Source: Bacteroidaceae bacterium (GTDB taxonomy: Bacteria > Bacteroidota > Bacteroidia > Bacteroidales > Bacteroidaceae). From it: a DNA stretch of 64,000 nucleotides. The translations under genes and the position numbers were made by a program. Below are positions 15,194 to 24,361 of this stretch, in pieces. Every line of letters starts with the position of its first letter. Within the stretch, counting starts at the first letter, position 1. Location: contig JAFXEF010000030.1 of assembly GCA_017520935.1 (NCBI GenBank), positions 21,294 through 85,293 on the forward strand. Reading direction: 5' to 3'. The notes beneath the pieces are model-generated. The model saw only the letters and a list, made by a program, of their open reading frames with translations. It was not told the origin of the DNA and did no database searches.

Positions 15194-16492
15194 ATGATAA
15201 AAAGAATACTGATTACTAGCATTATATTATTGTACGCGATATCGAATGCTAATGCTCAGACAGGCACATGGTCTGGCAAATTAGATATACAAGGAACGAA
15301 ATTGTCCTTAGTCTTTAATCTTGATGGAGATAAACCTACTATGGACTCCCCAGATCAGGGTGTAAAGGGGTTAGCTGCACAGGTAGAGAGAGGTTTGGAC
15401 GGAAAGATTATTATCAAGGTCCCTTCACTTGCTATAAATTATGAGGGAGCATGGCAAGAAAATAAAATTGTTGGTACTTTCAATCAGATGAATGTATCGC
15501 TTCCTTTAACGCTCACTCCGGGTGAGGATAAGCCAAATCGTCCACAGACTCCTGTAGGACCATTTCCGTATGCTACGGAGGAGGTATCATTTGCAAATGG
15601 CAACTATATATTAAGCGGTACCCTTACTTTGCCTGAAGGATATTCGCGAAAGACCCCAGTTCTTTTAATGGTGACTGGTAGCGGACAGCAAAATCGTGAT
15701 GAAGAGCTTTTCGATCACAAGCCGTTCGCTGTCATTGCAGATGCTCTTGCCCGTGCAGGTGTCGCAACTTTACGGTACGATGACAGAGGATTCGGCGATT
15801 CTTCTGCAAAACCAATGGAGTGGACTACTGAAGATTTTAAATTAGATGCCTTGGCTGGCCTTGAACTGTTAAGAGGAAGATTTGACAAGGTTGGAGTGCT
15901 TGGTCATAGTGAAGGAGGAACGATCGCCATGATGATTGCAGCTGAAAAAAAAGCTGATTTCATTGTCAGCCTTGCAGGAATGGCTATTAGCGGTGCAGAA
16001 ACACTTTTATGGCAGAACAGAGTTGCACTTAAAGGGCTAGGATTTACGGATGAGCAAGTAGAATCATATTGTAAGATGCTTGAAACAGCTTTTGACGTCA
16101 GAGTTAACGGAGGCAGAATGCCTAATCCGGATGACTATGATGTCCCTGAATCCTTGTTACAGAACTATTGGGCTGTGGTAGCTCAAATTCAGATGCCATA
16201 TATGATACACCTCCTGTCTCTGGATGCCCGTTCTATACTTGGTAATGTAACGTGTCCAGTATTAGCCTTGAATGGTTCAAAGGACAATCAAGTAGATCAC
16301 GAAAGCAATCTAAGCGCAATCCGTAATGGCCTTCCTAGTAATTCAAAAAACTGCATTGAAACAATTGATGGTGTTAACCACCTGTTTCAGCATTGTAAAA
16401 CAGGCCAGGTTCCAGAATATCGAACTATTGAAGAAACCTTTGCACCTGAAGTACTAGAAATAATCATCAAGTGGATGTCTGATTTCAAATAA
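15194..16492 (+). CDS. Secreted alpha/beta hydrolase (serine esterase)
   Basis: 432 residues from the ATG at 15194, which gives a signal peptide (MIKRILITSIILLYAI...ANAQ). Residues 20-120 form a beta-rich N-terminal domain seen in Bacteroidetes esterases, and the rest is an S33-like hydrolase. The oxyanion region is VTGSGQQNRDE, the nucleophile Ser is in GHSEGG, the acid in NGSKDNQV and the His in GVNHLFQH. It is visibly more AT-rich than neighbouring genes, which may point to transfer. The substrate is unknown. Confidence 0.82.
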   Translation: MIKRILITSIILLYAISNANAQTGTWSGKLDIQGTKLSLVFNLDGDKPTMDSPDQGVKGLAAQVERGLDGKIIIKVPSLAINYEGAWQENKIVGTFNQMNVSLPLTLTPGEDKPNRPQTPVGPFPYATEEVSFANGNYILSGTLTLPEGYSRKTPVLLMVTGSGQQNRDEELFDHKPFAVIADALARAGVATLRYDDRGFGDSSAKPMEWTTEDFKLDALAGLELLRGRFDKVGVLGHSEGGTIAMMIAAEKKADFIVSLAGMAISGAETLLWQNRVALKGLGFTDEQVESYCKMLETAFDVRVNGGRMPNPDDYDVPESLLQNYWAVVAQIQMPYMIHLLSLDARSILGNVTCPVLALNGSKDNQVDHESNLSAIRNGLPSNSKNCIETIDGVNHLFQHCKTGQVPEYRTIEETFAPEVLEIIIKWMSDFK

Positions 16493-16580
16493 TCTAATCC
16501 CGCCACGGCGGATATACCCTATCCGTCGTTTATTATGAGTATTAGGGTCTGTGCCCCAAGAAAAAGCATACAGATTTCTG

Positions 16581-16644
16581 GAAAAGTCCATAAGGTCTGC
16601 GAAGAATAGACGAAGGCGTACTTCGCAGGCCTTATGGGATTTTC
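16581..16644. repeat. 24-bp near-perfect hairpin
   Basis: Arms 16581-16604 and 16621-16644 pair at 23 of 24 positions if two G-T wobbles are allowed, around a 16-base loop. Wobble positions suggest the structure matters as RNA. It may be a terminator-like element after the 15194 gene. Confidence 0.7.
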
Positions 16645-16652
16645 GTTGCTAT

Positions 16653-16799
16653 TCACTCCTCCTTTCCATAAGCCATAAATCCTATCGGCTTGCGGTCAGT
16701 AGGAACCTGTTTCTGATTATTGGCCAACTGCGAGAGAGCCAAATAGATATCGTCGAGTTCGCGACGCGTGTCTTCACTCACTATATCCACGACCTGTGT
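16653..16799 (-). pseudogene. C-terminal remnant of an ORF6N-like protein
   Basis: A minus-strand frame of 48 codons ending at TGA (16653-16655) reads RRELDDIYLALSQLA and later RKPIGFMAYGKEE. This resembles the C-terminal helix and tail of Bacteroidetes ORF6N-domain (phage antirepressor-like) proteins. The N-terminal DNA-binding domain is missing and a stop lies just upstream, so it is a decayed fragment. Confidence 0.4.
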
Positions 16800-16872
16800 T
16801 CAAGGTCACAAATTGTGATCTTGAAAAGATACTGACCTCATCCTAGGTTAGTTGGTACACAAAGTCATCATG

Positions 16873-16986
16873 TCATACCTTCAAAAACACCTGCTGCCTA
16901 TACATCACTCGCAGAATCTGGTAGATGATGACCGCATTGGCAATGGCGATGAGGGTGGGGTAGAAGTCGCCGGTGTAGGCTACCGC
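16873..16986 (-). pseudogene. C-terminal fragment of a second DUF5009 gene
   Basis: The 104 bases 16878-16981 match 18426-18529, the 3' end of the DUF5009 gene, with about four differences. Each difference I can translate is synonymous (the ending VFLKV is kept) and the fragment keeps its own stop, TGA instead of TAA. It is therefore a remnant of a diverged second coding copy rather than a fresh duplication. ATPase copy 2 lies between the fragment and the intact gene. Confidence 0.8.
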
Positions 16987-17019
16987 TCACGCCTCTACCC
17001 ATTCTATCGACCCAGCCTC

Positions 17020-18282
17020 TTATTCAAGCAACCATTTCCATATAGGAACCACCCCTATAGTTAGTCCGTTTACTTCGATTGTCTCTTCTTCATCATAAGT
17101 GATGATGAGAGCTCTCTTCAGTGGGTATGCCTTGTGCAGAGCAACAAGCGCTGAGACCTCACGCTTTCGGGTATCTTGGTCATTGAGGCTATATGCTGCT
17201 TGTATGGCGAGGTCTTCTTCTGGAACATAGAAGTCTACCTCTATATTCTTGTTATAGAAATAGATGCGAGGAGAGTCTGTATCGGCATATTTCTTATACA
17301 AGGTGATAGCGCACAAGTTTTCCAGTAATGAGCTATCTTGATCGGTAAGGAATATGCTCAGCAATCCGTTGTCGGTAAAGTAGTGTTTCTTGACCGTTTC
17401 CTTTTCTACAAACTTGGAGGCATAATTATCTATGGTAAACAGTATGCAGGCTTCCTTGACATATCTTATATAGTCGATGATTGAGGCGGTATTGGTAGAT
17501 ACTCCAGTACTCTTCACCATATTGGCCAGGCGATTATAGGCAGTAGGTTGTTTCACATTCTCGGCCAAGCGCTTTATGGCAAGTCGCAACGCCTGCTCAT
17601 TCTTTACGCCATTGCGTTGTATCACATCGCCCAATATGATTTTTTCATATAATCCGTTGAGCCAATGCCGTTTGTTGCGGTACATCAGCAGCTCGGGGAA
17701 GCCTCCCCAACGGAAATACTCGTTCATCATCTGTTGCACCGTACCTTTCAGCTTGCCATACATCCATTCCTTGCCAAGTGTGATGCCTTGTGCCCCCAGA
17801 TATTCACGAAATGAATAGGGGTACACCTTCTCATCAAAGAATCGTGCTCCGAGCGTAGTGGCAATGTCCCTACTCAACATCTTGGCGTTGCTGCCAGTGA
17901 TGTAGACCATATATTTCTGATTGGCTAATCTACGGGCAAAATGTTCCCATCCATTGATATTTTGTATCTCGTCGAAGAAAAGAATAGGTTTGTCGGGATA
18001 CATGCTGCTATAGGCCTGCAGTATCAGATCAAAGTCATCGGCACTCATACCTAAGAGGCGTTCGTCATCGAAGTTGATATATACCAGCTCCTTTACGCTG
18101 TGTCCCTGCTCTATCAAATGCTTAGCTCGCTGATATAGCAGATAGGATTTACCGGCTTGTCTGATTCCAACCAAGACATATCGTCCTTGTTCTTCAAACT
18201 CGAATGGACGCTTGTAGAGTTCTACTTCCTGTAATTCTTCCTGTCCTTCAATGATTAAAGTCTTGAATACATCTTTGTTCAT
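17020..18282 (-). CDS. AAA ATPase with DUF4143 (copy 2)
   Basis: 420 residues. Walker A GIRQAGKSYL and Walker B ILFFDEIQNI are followed by YITGSNAKML and RWGGFPEL. The C-terminal DUF4143 region includes KKHYFTDNGLLSIFL and the nuclease-like NKNIEVDFYVPEEDLAIQA. It is only distantly similar to the copy at 13146-14345. It lies between the intact DUF5009 gene and a fragment of a second one, so it may have been inserted there. Confidence 0.88.
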   Translation of the reverse strand: MNKDVFKTLIIEGQEELQEVELYKRPFEFEEQGRYVLVGIRQAGKSYLLYQRAKHLIEQGHSVKELVYINFDDERLLGMSADDFDLILQAYSSMYPDKPILFFDEIQNINGWEHFARRLANQKYMVYITGSNAKMLSRDIATTLGARFFDEKVYPYSFREYLGAQGITLGKEWMYGKLKGTVQQMMNEYFRWGGFPELLMYRNKRHWLNGLYEKIILGDVIQRNGVKNEQALRLAIKRLAENVKQPTAYNRLANMVKSTGVSTNTASIIDYIRYVKEACILFTIDNYASKFVEKETVKKHYFTDNGLLSIFLTDQDSSLLENLCAITLYKKYADTDSPRIYFYNKNIEVDFYVPEEDLAIQAAYSLNDQDTRKREVSALVALHKAYPLKRALIITYDEEETIEVNGLTIGVVPIWKWLLE

Positions 18283-18310
18283 ACTTTGTCTTCTGAATGG
18301 ATTGACGATG

Positions 18311-18341
18311 CAAATATACTATTTTGTTTATTGAGAACAAA
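18311..18341 (-). promoter_or_regulatory. Promoter of ATPase copy 2
   Basis: Minus strand: -33 TTTG (18338-18341) and -7 TATATTTG (18311-18318), spacer 19. Confidence 0.8.
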
Positions 18342-18420
18342 TAAAAATAGAGATATTTATTTATCAACAGTAAACAAACAGCTATTTTTTCGCTCTTAGC
18401 TAAAGATATTCTACCATCCT

Positions 18421-19581
18421 TTACACCTTCAGGAACACCTGTTGCCTATACATTACTCGCAGAATCTGGTAGATGATGACCGCATTGGCAATGGCGATGA
18501 GGGTGGGGTAGAAGTCGCCGGTGTAGGCTTTCAGGCCATACAGCAGGGAATTAGAAACACTGCTGAAGTTGACGCACGTAGCCAGCATATAGGCTGCGAT
18601 GGAGTTGGTGCCGTAGACCTTGAGCCAGCGGGTATGCTTGCTCCATCCCTTACAATCGATAAGCCAGTAGAAGAGCGCCATGAGCAGGAAACAATAGCCG
18701 CTGCTCACGAGCACCATGGAGCTGGTCCACAGCTTCTTGATGACAGGCATCTGCAGTCCCCACAGCCATCCGCCAGCCACAAGCACGGCACCGATGATGG
18801 CCAATACGCAGCACTTGCGCAGAGGAGTAGACTCGGCATCCCGTAATATATGCCCGGCAAACATGCCCGTCATCGTGGTGACCGCGAACGTGAGACTGCT
18901 GAGCACCCATGTATAGTGATACCACGAAGCAAACACCACTTGTCCGTCCGCTACGATGGCTCCATCACGGAAGCGCCCCAGCACCGCGCGGTCTACCCAC
19001 TCGGCAAGGTTGCCCGTGGGAGTGTAGTTGCCGCCACCAAACTCGCCCACTTGTATCCATTCCATGCAGCCCCAGAACGCCAGCAATAGCCCTGCAGCAA
19101 CACCTATCTGCACCCTCACCGAACAGTTAAGGTAGAGTAGGGAAGCGATGAGATAGCCTACGGCAATGGATTGTAGCGTATTGGAATATAGGTATATTCG
19201 TTCCAGATTGAGGCCCAAGAGATTGCCCTGACACATCATGCCCAGTATCCACAGGAGCAGCACTCGCTTGATGATGCGCCGGTAGGCCACTCCCTTATTC
19301 CCTTCACGCTTGTAGCGGGCCAGAGCAAAGGGTATCGTCACGCCCGACATGAACATGAAGAGCGGCATCACCAGATCCCACGAGGAGAAGCCCTCCCAAT
19401 CAACATGTGTGAAGCACCACATCACGCAGTCGAACCACGGAGCATCTACGGCACCATCCAAAGCGTGCATCACCGCCTCCAGTCCCACAAGGCAAAAGAG
19501 GTCGAAGCCGCGCAACACATCCAGCGACTCCAAGCGCTGTCGCTGCATCATATCCATTCGTTTTGGAGCATTCATGGTCAT
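18421..19581 (-). CDS. DUF5009 / NagX-like membrane acyltransferase
   Basis: 386 residues with about ten membrane helices. The N-terminal RLESLDVLRGFDLF matches the start of the heparan-alpha-glucosaminide N-acetyltransferase-like (NagX, DUF5009) family. WDLVMPLFMFMSGVTIPFAL and YGTNSIAAYML are further family features. Members transfer acetyl groups to amino sugars across the inner membrane. The start at 19581 is supported by AGGAGA a few bases upstream, an unusual clear Shine-Dalgarno for this genome. A -7-like TATCTTTG lies at 19599-19606. Confidence 0.85.
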   Translation of the reverse strand: MTMNAPKRMDMMQRQRLESLDVLRGFDLFCLVGLEAVMHALDGAVDAPWFDCVMWCFTHVDWEGFSSWDLVMPLFMFMSGVTIPFALARYKREGNKGVAYRRIIKRVLLLWILGMMCQGNLLGLNLERIYLYSNTLQSIAVGYLIASLLYLNCSVRVQIGVAAGLLLAFWGCMEWIQVGEFGGGNYTPTGNLAEWVDRAVLGRFRDGAIVADGQVVFASWYHYTWVLSSLTFAVTTMTGMFAGHILRDAESTPLRKCCVLAIIGAVLVAGGWLWGLQMPVIKKLWTSSMVLVSSGYCFLLMALFYWLIDCKGWSKHTRWLKVYGTNSIAAYMLATCVNFSSVSNSLLYGLKAYTGDFYPTLIAIANAVIIYQILRVMYRQQVFLKV

Positions 19582-19610
19582 CTTCTCCTGTTTTACCGCA
19601 AAGATAGGAA

Positions 19611-19717
19611 CAAACGAGCGAGAAATATCAAGCTTGCTTGAATATTTTTCACAGCGAGTGAAAGTACGATTAAACGAGCGAGAAACGCCAAGCTTGCTTG
19701 GATATTTTATTTTAGCG
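19611..19717. repeat. Repeat family R2, two copies in tandem
   Basis: Two units (19611-19651 and 19672-19717) each start AAACGAGCGAGAAA, contain a CAAGCTTGCTTG core that forms a small hairpin with flanking AAATAT/ATATTT, and end near AGCGAGTG or AGCGCGTG. Related units occur at 55330, 59476, 59561 and 63362, usually just upstream of a promoter. Confidence 0.75.
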
Positions 19718-19732
19718 CGTGTTACATCTCCC

Positions 19733-20608
19733 TTAATTCTTCACCCTACGCTTGCCTAACGGGAGTGAGAATCGTCGATCGCCATAGTTGATTGTATTTT
19801 TCCCATGGATATAGAATGTCTCCCATGGATATACCTTGCGCATCGTCTCCTTGAATGCAATGATAATCGGGTGGTTGGGATTCTCTTCCATAGACTTGTC
19901 TTTAGACCAGAACAGGTCAGCATCACAATCCTTGAACCTACCGTCAGCAGATACGGCCACATTCCTAAAGAGTACGATTACCCGCTGCGTCTCAAGCTCC
20001 GGGAATTGTTCGTACGGGAACAGTTTAATCACTTCCATTCCAGCACCATCCCTAAGGCTACACCCGTCGGTCACCTTTTTGTTGCGCCAGTACTCTTCCT
20101 TCATTACTTCCCCCTTCTCGAAGGTCATCACCAGTTCCTCGGCGTAGTTTCTATCATACGCATCGTTATTGACCCTGATACATTCTCCACGCCCCACGGT
20201 TACAGCCTTGTTGCCATACCACTCTGCACTGATGCCATGTGCTGTATAATAGGGCATAAACAATTCTTTCAAGTCATAGGCATCGTATGTGATGTCCAGA
20301 TAGGTATCCATCAGCTTATCATACACGTACACCACCACCTTCTTTAGGTAAAGCCGTCCATATACAATCTCCCAATAGCCGGTGTATCCGCTCCAGTTTG
20401 CTGTGCTCCAACTACGGTTCTTCGGTAAGAATTCATTTAGTTTTGTATATAGCTCATCGTCATAGTTCAGCGGTTTACCCAACAGGAACCATTTCTCTCC
20501 ATTGATATAAATAATATCTCCCTCCTGCGCTGTGGCTTTTGCCGAGAGCGGAAGCATCAGCAAGAATGTAATTGCCATCAAGCCTTTTACTAATGAACCC
20601 TTCATCAT
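19733..20608 (-). CDS. Secreted protein of unknown function
   Basis: 291 residues with a signal peptide (VKGLMAITFLLMLPLSAKA). The mature part starts EGDIIYINGEKWFLLGKPL and is rich in Tyr and Trp. It ends with a basic tail. No known domain is recognised. The end has a short internal DNA repeat (CCCATGGATATA twice, 19803-19833) encoding part of the WETFYIHGKN region. A minus-strand -7 TAACTTTG lies at 20634-20641. Confidence 0.65.
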   Translation of the reverse strand: MMKGSLVKGLMAITFLLMLPLSAKATAQEGDIIYINGEKWFLLGKPLNYDDELYTKLNEFLPKNRSWSTANWSGYTGYWEIVYGRLYLKKVVVYVYDKLMDTYLDITYDAYDLKELFMPYYTAHGISAEWYGNKAVTVGRGECIRVNNDAYDRNYAEELVMTFEKGEVMKEEYWRNKKVTDGCSLRDGAGMEVIKLFPYEQFPELETQRVIVLFRNVAVSADGRFKDCDADLFWSKDKSMEENPNHPIIIAFKETMRKVYPWETFYIHGKNTINYGDRRFSLPLGKRRVKN

Positions 20609-20874
20609 GCTCTGTTTTTTGATTATGCAGATGCAAAGTTATGTTGCCCCATCCTTGAATACAAGATTTTGGGGTTACAAAAAAATTACAATATACAAAA
20701 CTACGATGAAATGGGCATTTTTTGAAGTGTTATATATTGGCAAACAAATGGCTCGTTGTAGGTGATATGTCTCTGCTATCTACATTGTATCACGCTCTCA
20801 TCTGCCTGGATTTGATATTCCACACCATTAACAACTGGCGTGTACGGTGCTGTTAATTCTACGGAGATGTGTGT

Positions 20875-21543
20875 TTATAATACGAATATCTGTAGCATCA
20901 TCCAAGTGGCTATCATGTGGCAGATGTCGCCAAGGATGACAAACACGTGGAAGACGGAGTGAATGTAGGGTATCTGCTTGAAGCTATAGAGCACGGCTCC
21001 CACGATGTAGGCCACACCTTCGCCCACTACCCATAGCACGATGGGGAGTCCGCAGGTGTCGTAGAAGGGCTTGAAGGCCACGAGGATGGTGAGTCCCATG
21101 AGCACATAGCAGGTGGTCTCGAGGTAGCTCTGCGCCTTCATCTTGCGGAAGCTGAGTGCTGTGCCCACAATAGCGCATAGCCATACGAAAGCAAATATCG
21201 CCCATCCCCAGACGGGTGCGCCTCCATCGCGCATGGCAATGAGCGTGAGTGGGGTATAGCTACCGGCAATGTGCCAGTAGATGGCAGCGTGGTCGAGCTT
21301 GCGTGCCCGCGCCTTGGCCTTGGCCCGAGCAGAAGGGATAGAATGGTAGAGCACCGAGGCGGCATACGAACTGACCACACCAAACAGGTACAGCGTCAAG
21401 CTGAAAGGTACCAACCAGGAACCACTGCCACTGCTCTGCACGAGGAAGTATATGCACACGGCAAGAGCCATGGCGAGACCCACGGCATGGGTGCTCATAT
21501 TGACAATCTCTTCGGGTAGGGAATAGGTGTATTGCTTTTGCAT
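20875..21543 (-). CDS. trhA: PAQR / hemolysin III family membrane protein
   Basis: 222 residues with seven membrane helices. The family's metal-binding residues are visible: LYHSIP, KLDHAAIYWHIAGSYTP and, at the end, SVFHVFVILGDICHM. Bacterial members (TrhA/YqfA, hemolysin III) affect membrane energetics; a role in haemolysis is doubtful. Single gene. Confidence 0.88.
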   Translation of the reverse strand: MQKQYTYSLPEEIVNMSTHAVGLAMALAVCIYFLVQSSGSGSWLVPFSLTLYLFGVVSSYAASVLYHSIPSARAKAKARARKLDHAAIYWHIAGSYTPLTLIAMRDGGAPVWGWAIFAFVWLCAIVGTALSFRKMKAQSYLETTCYVLMGLTILVAFKPFYDTCGLPIVLWVVGEGVAYIVGAVLYSFKQIPYIHSVFHVFVILGDICHMIATWMMLQIFVL

Positions 21544-21641
21544 AGTTTTGAGGTGTCGTAGGTTGCTTTTGCAAATGTATATAATTTTGAGCTTAATACA
21601 GCATCATTACTATTAAAACACGACAAGACCATCTCGCAAAC

Positions 21642-22865
21642 TTACAATATAGGCCTTAGGAACACTGCCAAGCGCCCCACGAAGCGTTTCCAGGGCGTAG
21701 CACTCTTGTAGAGTTCGTGGGTGAGCGTGTCGTTGTTGAGCTTGTCGGCCTCGTAAATCTCCACGAAGTCGTCTACGAGGGCCGTGTCCACCACGATGGC
21801 ATTCTGTTCGTGGTCGTAGAAGAGGCTTCGACTCTCGAGGTTGGCCGAACCTATCATGCAGCAGTCATCATCGATGGACATCACCTTGGAGTGGTGGAAG
21901 CCGCCGTTGAAGAGGAACACGTTGACACCCCGCTTGGTGAGCTTGTAACCCATACGCTTGGAACCTTCGGGAGTGAGCGCAATATCGCCCTTGGCCGAGA
22001 TGAGTATCTGCACGTCTACCCCACGCTCCACGGCATGAGTCAAAGCACGCCGTATGCTGGGTGGCGGCAGGAAATAGGGAGTGACAATCTTGATCTCCCG
22101 CTTGGCCTCACCGATAAGCCAAAGATAGGCATCGAGAATATCGCCATTGCTATGGCGCGGATGGTCGTTGACAATGGCTACAGGCACTCCATCGGCATAG
22201 GCCGTATGAGCAAGGCAGTAGTCGGAAGGTGAGAGCTTTTCCTTGGTCTCGGCGTTCCACATGGTGATGAAGTTGCGCTGAACAATATTGGCGGCAGGGC
22301 CCTCTATGCGCAGGTGCATATCGCGCCAGTCGCCTACCCCGGGCAAACCTGTGACGTAGTAATCGGCCACGTTGATACCACCGATGAATGCCGTCTGCCC
22401 ATCCACGACAGCCACCTTGCGGTGGTCGCGGTGAAAGGCGTGGTTGATCCATGGGAATTGCATGGGGTCGTAGGGCTTAATCTTGAATCCCAGCTCGCGC
22501 ATCTCACGCAAGTGTTTGCGACGGATAGGACGGTCATTGGAGATGTTGCCGAAGTCATCAAAGAGGATGCGCACCTCGACACCCTCTTTCAACTTACGCG
22601 CCAAGAGCGTCATCATAATCTTGTTGATGGAGTCGTTGCGGAAGTTGAAGTATTCGAGGTGCACCGAGTGGCGTGCCGTGTCGATGCACGTGAGCAGGTC
22701 GATGAACTTGGCATCGGCATTGTTGAGCAGCTTCACGCGGTTGCCCTCGGTGAAGGTCCACACCACGTCGGCCGTATCGAGCGGGAACGCCTCGTCATCA
22801 CGCTCCACCGCAGCAAGCGGTAGGCAGAGAAGGGCGGATATGATGGTTATGAATAGTTTTTTCAT
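21642..22865 (-). CDS. Cardiolipin synthase / phospholipase D family protein
   Basis: 407 residues with a cleavable-looking signal peptide (MKKLFITIISALLCLPLAA) instead of the two membrane helices of typical ClsA. Two HKD motifs are present: HRDHRKVAVVDG near residue 145 and HHSKVMSIDDD near 320, followed by MIGSANLESRS. It may join phosphatidylglycerols to cardiolipin or hydrolyse phospholipids in the periplasm. It is the last gene of an envelope-related run with DUF4421 and a lipid A deacylase-like gene. Confidence 0.85.
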   Translation of the reverse strand: MKKLFITIISALLCLPLAAVERDDEAFPLDTADVVWTFTEGNRVKLLNNADAKFIDLLTCIDTARHSVHLEYFNFRNDSINKIMMTLLARKLKEGVEVRILFDDFGNISNDRPIRRKHLREMRELGFKIKPYDPMQFPWINHAFHRDHRKVAVVDGQTAFIGGINVADYYVTGLPGVGDWRDMHLRIEGPAANIVQRNFITMWNAETKEKLSPSDYCLAHTAYADGVPVAIVNDHPRHSNGDILDAYLWLIGEAKREIKIVTPYFLPPPSIRRALTHAVERGVDVQILISAKGDIALTPEGSKRMGYKLTKRGVNVFLFNGGFHHSKVMSIDDDCCMIGSANLESRSLFYDHEQNAIVVDTALVDDFVEIYEADKLNNDTLTHELYKSATPWKRFVGRLAVFLRPIL

Positions 22866-22950
22866 TATCTGTTTAGGTCTATATCTTGCAAAATTACGTG
22901 AAATATGATATTCTATAGCTTAAGACCAGATTATTTATATTTTATTAATG

Positions 22951-23928
22951 TTAGAACCGGAAGCCGAAGAAGAGGCGAGTGCGTACATGGAAGTCGAAGG
23001 TATGGATGGGGGTGTAGCTCATCCATTGCATCTGCATCGTCCCTGTGAAGCCACCGAAGTAGCGGTCGATGTCCCATACCGAGCCGAGGCGTACGATGCC
23101 ACCTTGGTTAAGCTTGTGACCAAAGGGGATAGTGCCATCGGCAAAGGCTATCTCGCCATAGTGGTAGAGCGAGAGCGTGTGCAGGTACGAGGCGTGCAGC
23201 ATCCAGTTGTCCGGGAGCACCCAGTTATAGGCATAGCCGGCACCAAAGTTCGCTGCGGTGTAGATGATGTGGCGGGCATAGTCGTAGGGAGTGTTCTCGT
23301 CGATTAGCTGGGGTGGCAACTGTGATACATCCACATCCATACGGAATCCCGTGAGCGATACTCCAAGGAGAGCACTACCAGCACTACGTATCTGCTTATA
23401 ACGCTGGGTGAGCGCGGCGGGCAGTGAAAAGCGGCGAGGATTGAGCACCACGTAGCCATTAGCCAGAAAACGCCGTGTGTGACACCCGTCGAGCGATAAT
23501 TGCCATAGCGTCTCACCATCACCTTTGCTGCTCATCGTATGGGTGTGCGAGGAGCTATAGGAGAGTTCGCCACCCACAATCGGGGTGTATCCGCTGATGC
23601 TGTATTCCGTCTCCTCGGTCTCGCCAAAGAGGCGCTTCACATCGCGGTGAATACCTGCGGTAATGCCCAGATACGATACGCTGCAGCCTGCCTTGAAGAT
23701 AGGTGCCGACATCAGGCTATAGCTATGGGGTGTGTCTCCTGTAGTCCATTGGGAGGTGTACTGTCCGAAAGTGGTGCCCACGTTAGGGCGTATAGTAAAT
23801 CGGAAAGGATGGCGCACAGCATAGGTCGTATCGGGCCTGAACACGAAACGCTCGAAGAACCCCTCCTGAGCCATTACGGCGGAGGACAGCAAGGATGCAA
23901 TAGAGAATACGAAGAGATACTTTTTCAT
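22951..23928 (-). CDS. DUF4421-family outer-membrane protein
   Basis: 325 residues with a signal peptide (MKKYLFVFSIASLLSSAVMA). Beta-rich, with RFTIRPNVGTTFGQ, repeated aromatic strands and a C-terminal FFGFRF that fits outer-membrane barrel insertion. The DUF4421 family has no known function. Its ATG overlaps the stop of the repaired upstream reading frame by three bases, indicating an operon. Confidence 0.8.
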   Translation of the reverse strand: MKKYLFVFSIASLLSSAVMAQEGFFERFVFRPDTTYAVRHPFRFTIRPNVGTTFGQYTSQWTTGDTPHSYSLMSAPIFKAGCSVSYLGITAGIHRDVKRLFGETEETEYSISGYTPIVGGELSYSSSHTHTMSSKGDGETLWQLSLDGCHTRRFLANGYVVLNPRRFSLPAALTQRYKQIRSAGSALLGVSLTGFRMDVDVSQLPPQLIDENTPYDYARHIIYTAANFGAGYAYNWVLPDNWMLHASYLHTLSLYHYGEIAFADGTIPFGHKLNQGGIVRLGSVWDIDRYFGGFTGTMQMQWMSYTPIHTFDFHVRTRLFFGFRF

Positions 23929-24331
23929 CTGAACATCTTTTGCAGCAGCTTCATCACACTCTTGTTGCGTATGCGGTCGCGCGGCGTGCTGAACGGTATG
24001 GCCTGCGAGCCACGAAGATGCTCTTGTCGTAGAAGGTGATGTCGAGCATATTCTTCTGCGTGCGTGCTCCGCCCAAGGGGCGCAGATGTCGGCGGCGCTC
24101 TACGGCAGGCTTCACCTTGTTGCGCACGAGGTAGATAGATTCGCCTTTTATCTTGAAACTGCTATTGAAATAGGGGAAGCGCTTGAGTGCCTTGCGGCAG
24201 GCATTCTGCAAGGCGAAGTGCGACACTTTGTCGCGCATACGGAGTTCGAAGACCTGACTCTCGGTACCCTCCTTGCGATAGAGGAACGACTCGCCCGAGC
24301 GAATCTTAAGTTTGAAATTACTGGACAGCAT
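23925..24331 (-). pseudogene. Small conserved gene with a one-base frameshift
   Basis: The frame from 24331 encodes MLSSNFKLKIRSGESFLYR, then an acyltransferase- or condensation-like segment (LKRFPYFNSSFKIKG, MLDITFYDKSIFVA). It then runs into a nonsense tail ending at 23954. A different frame from about 24010 reads QAIPFSTPRDRIRNKSVMK and ends at 23925, overlapping the next start codon. Adding one base near 24010 restores a continuous protein of about 135 residues. This is either a true mutation or a sequencing error. The family is not recognised. Confidence 0.6.
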
Positions 24332-24361
24332 AAGTTAAGTATTTATATTATCGGATTTTGT

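Noticed and set aside
19803..19833. Repeat CCCATGGATATA as an operator
   Set aside because: It lies inside the coding region of the 19733-20608 gene and encodes part of the protein.
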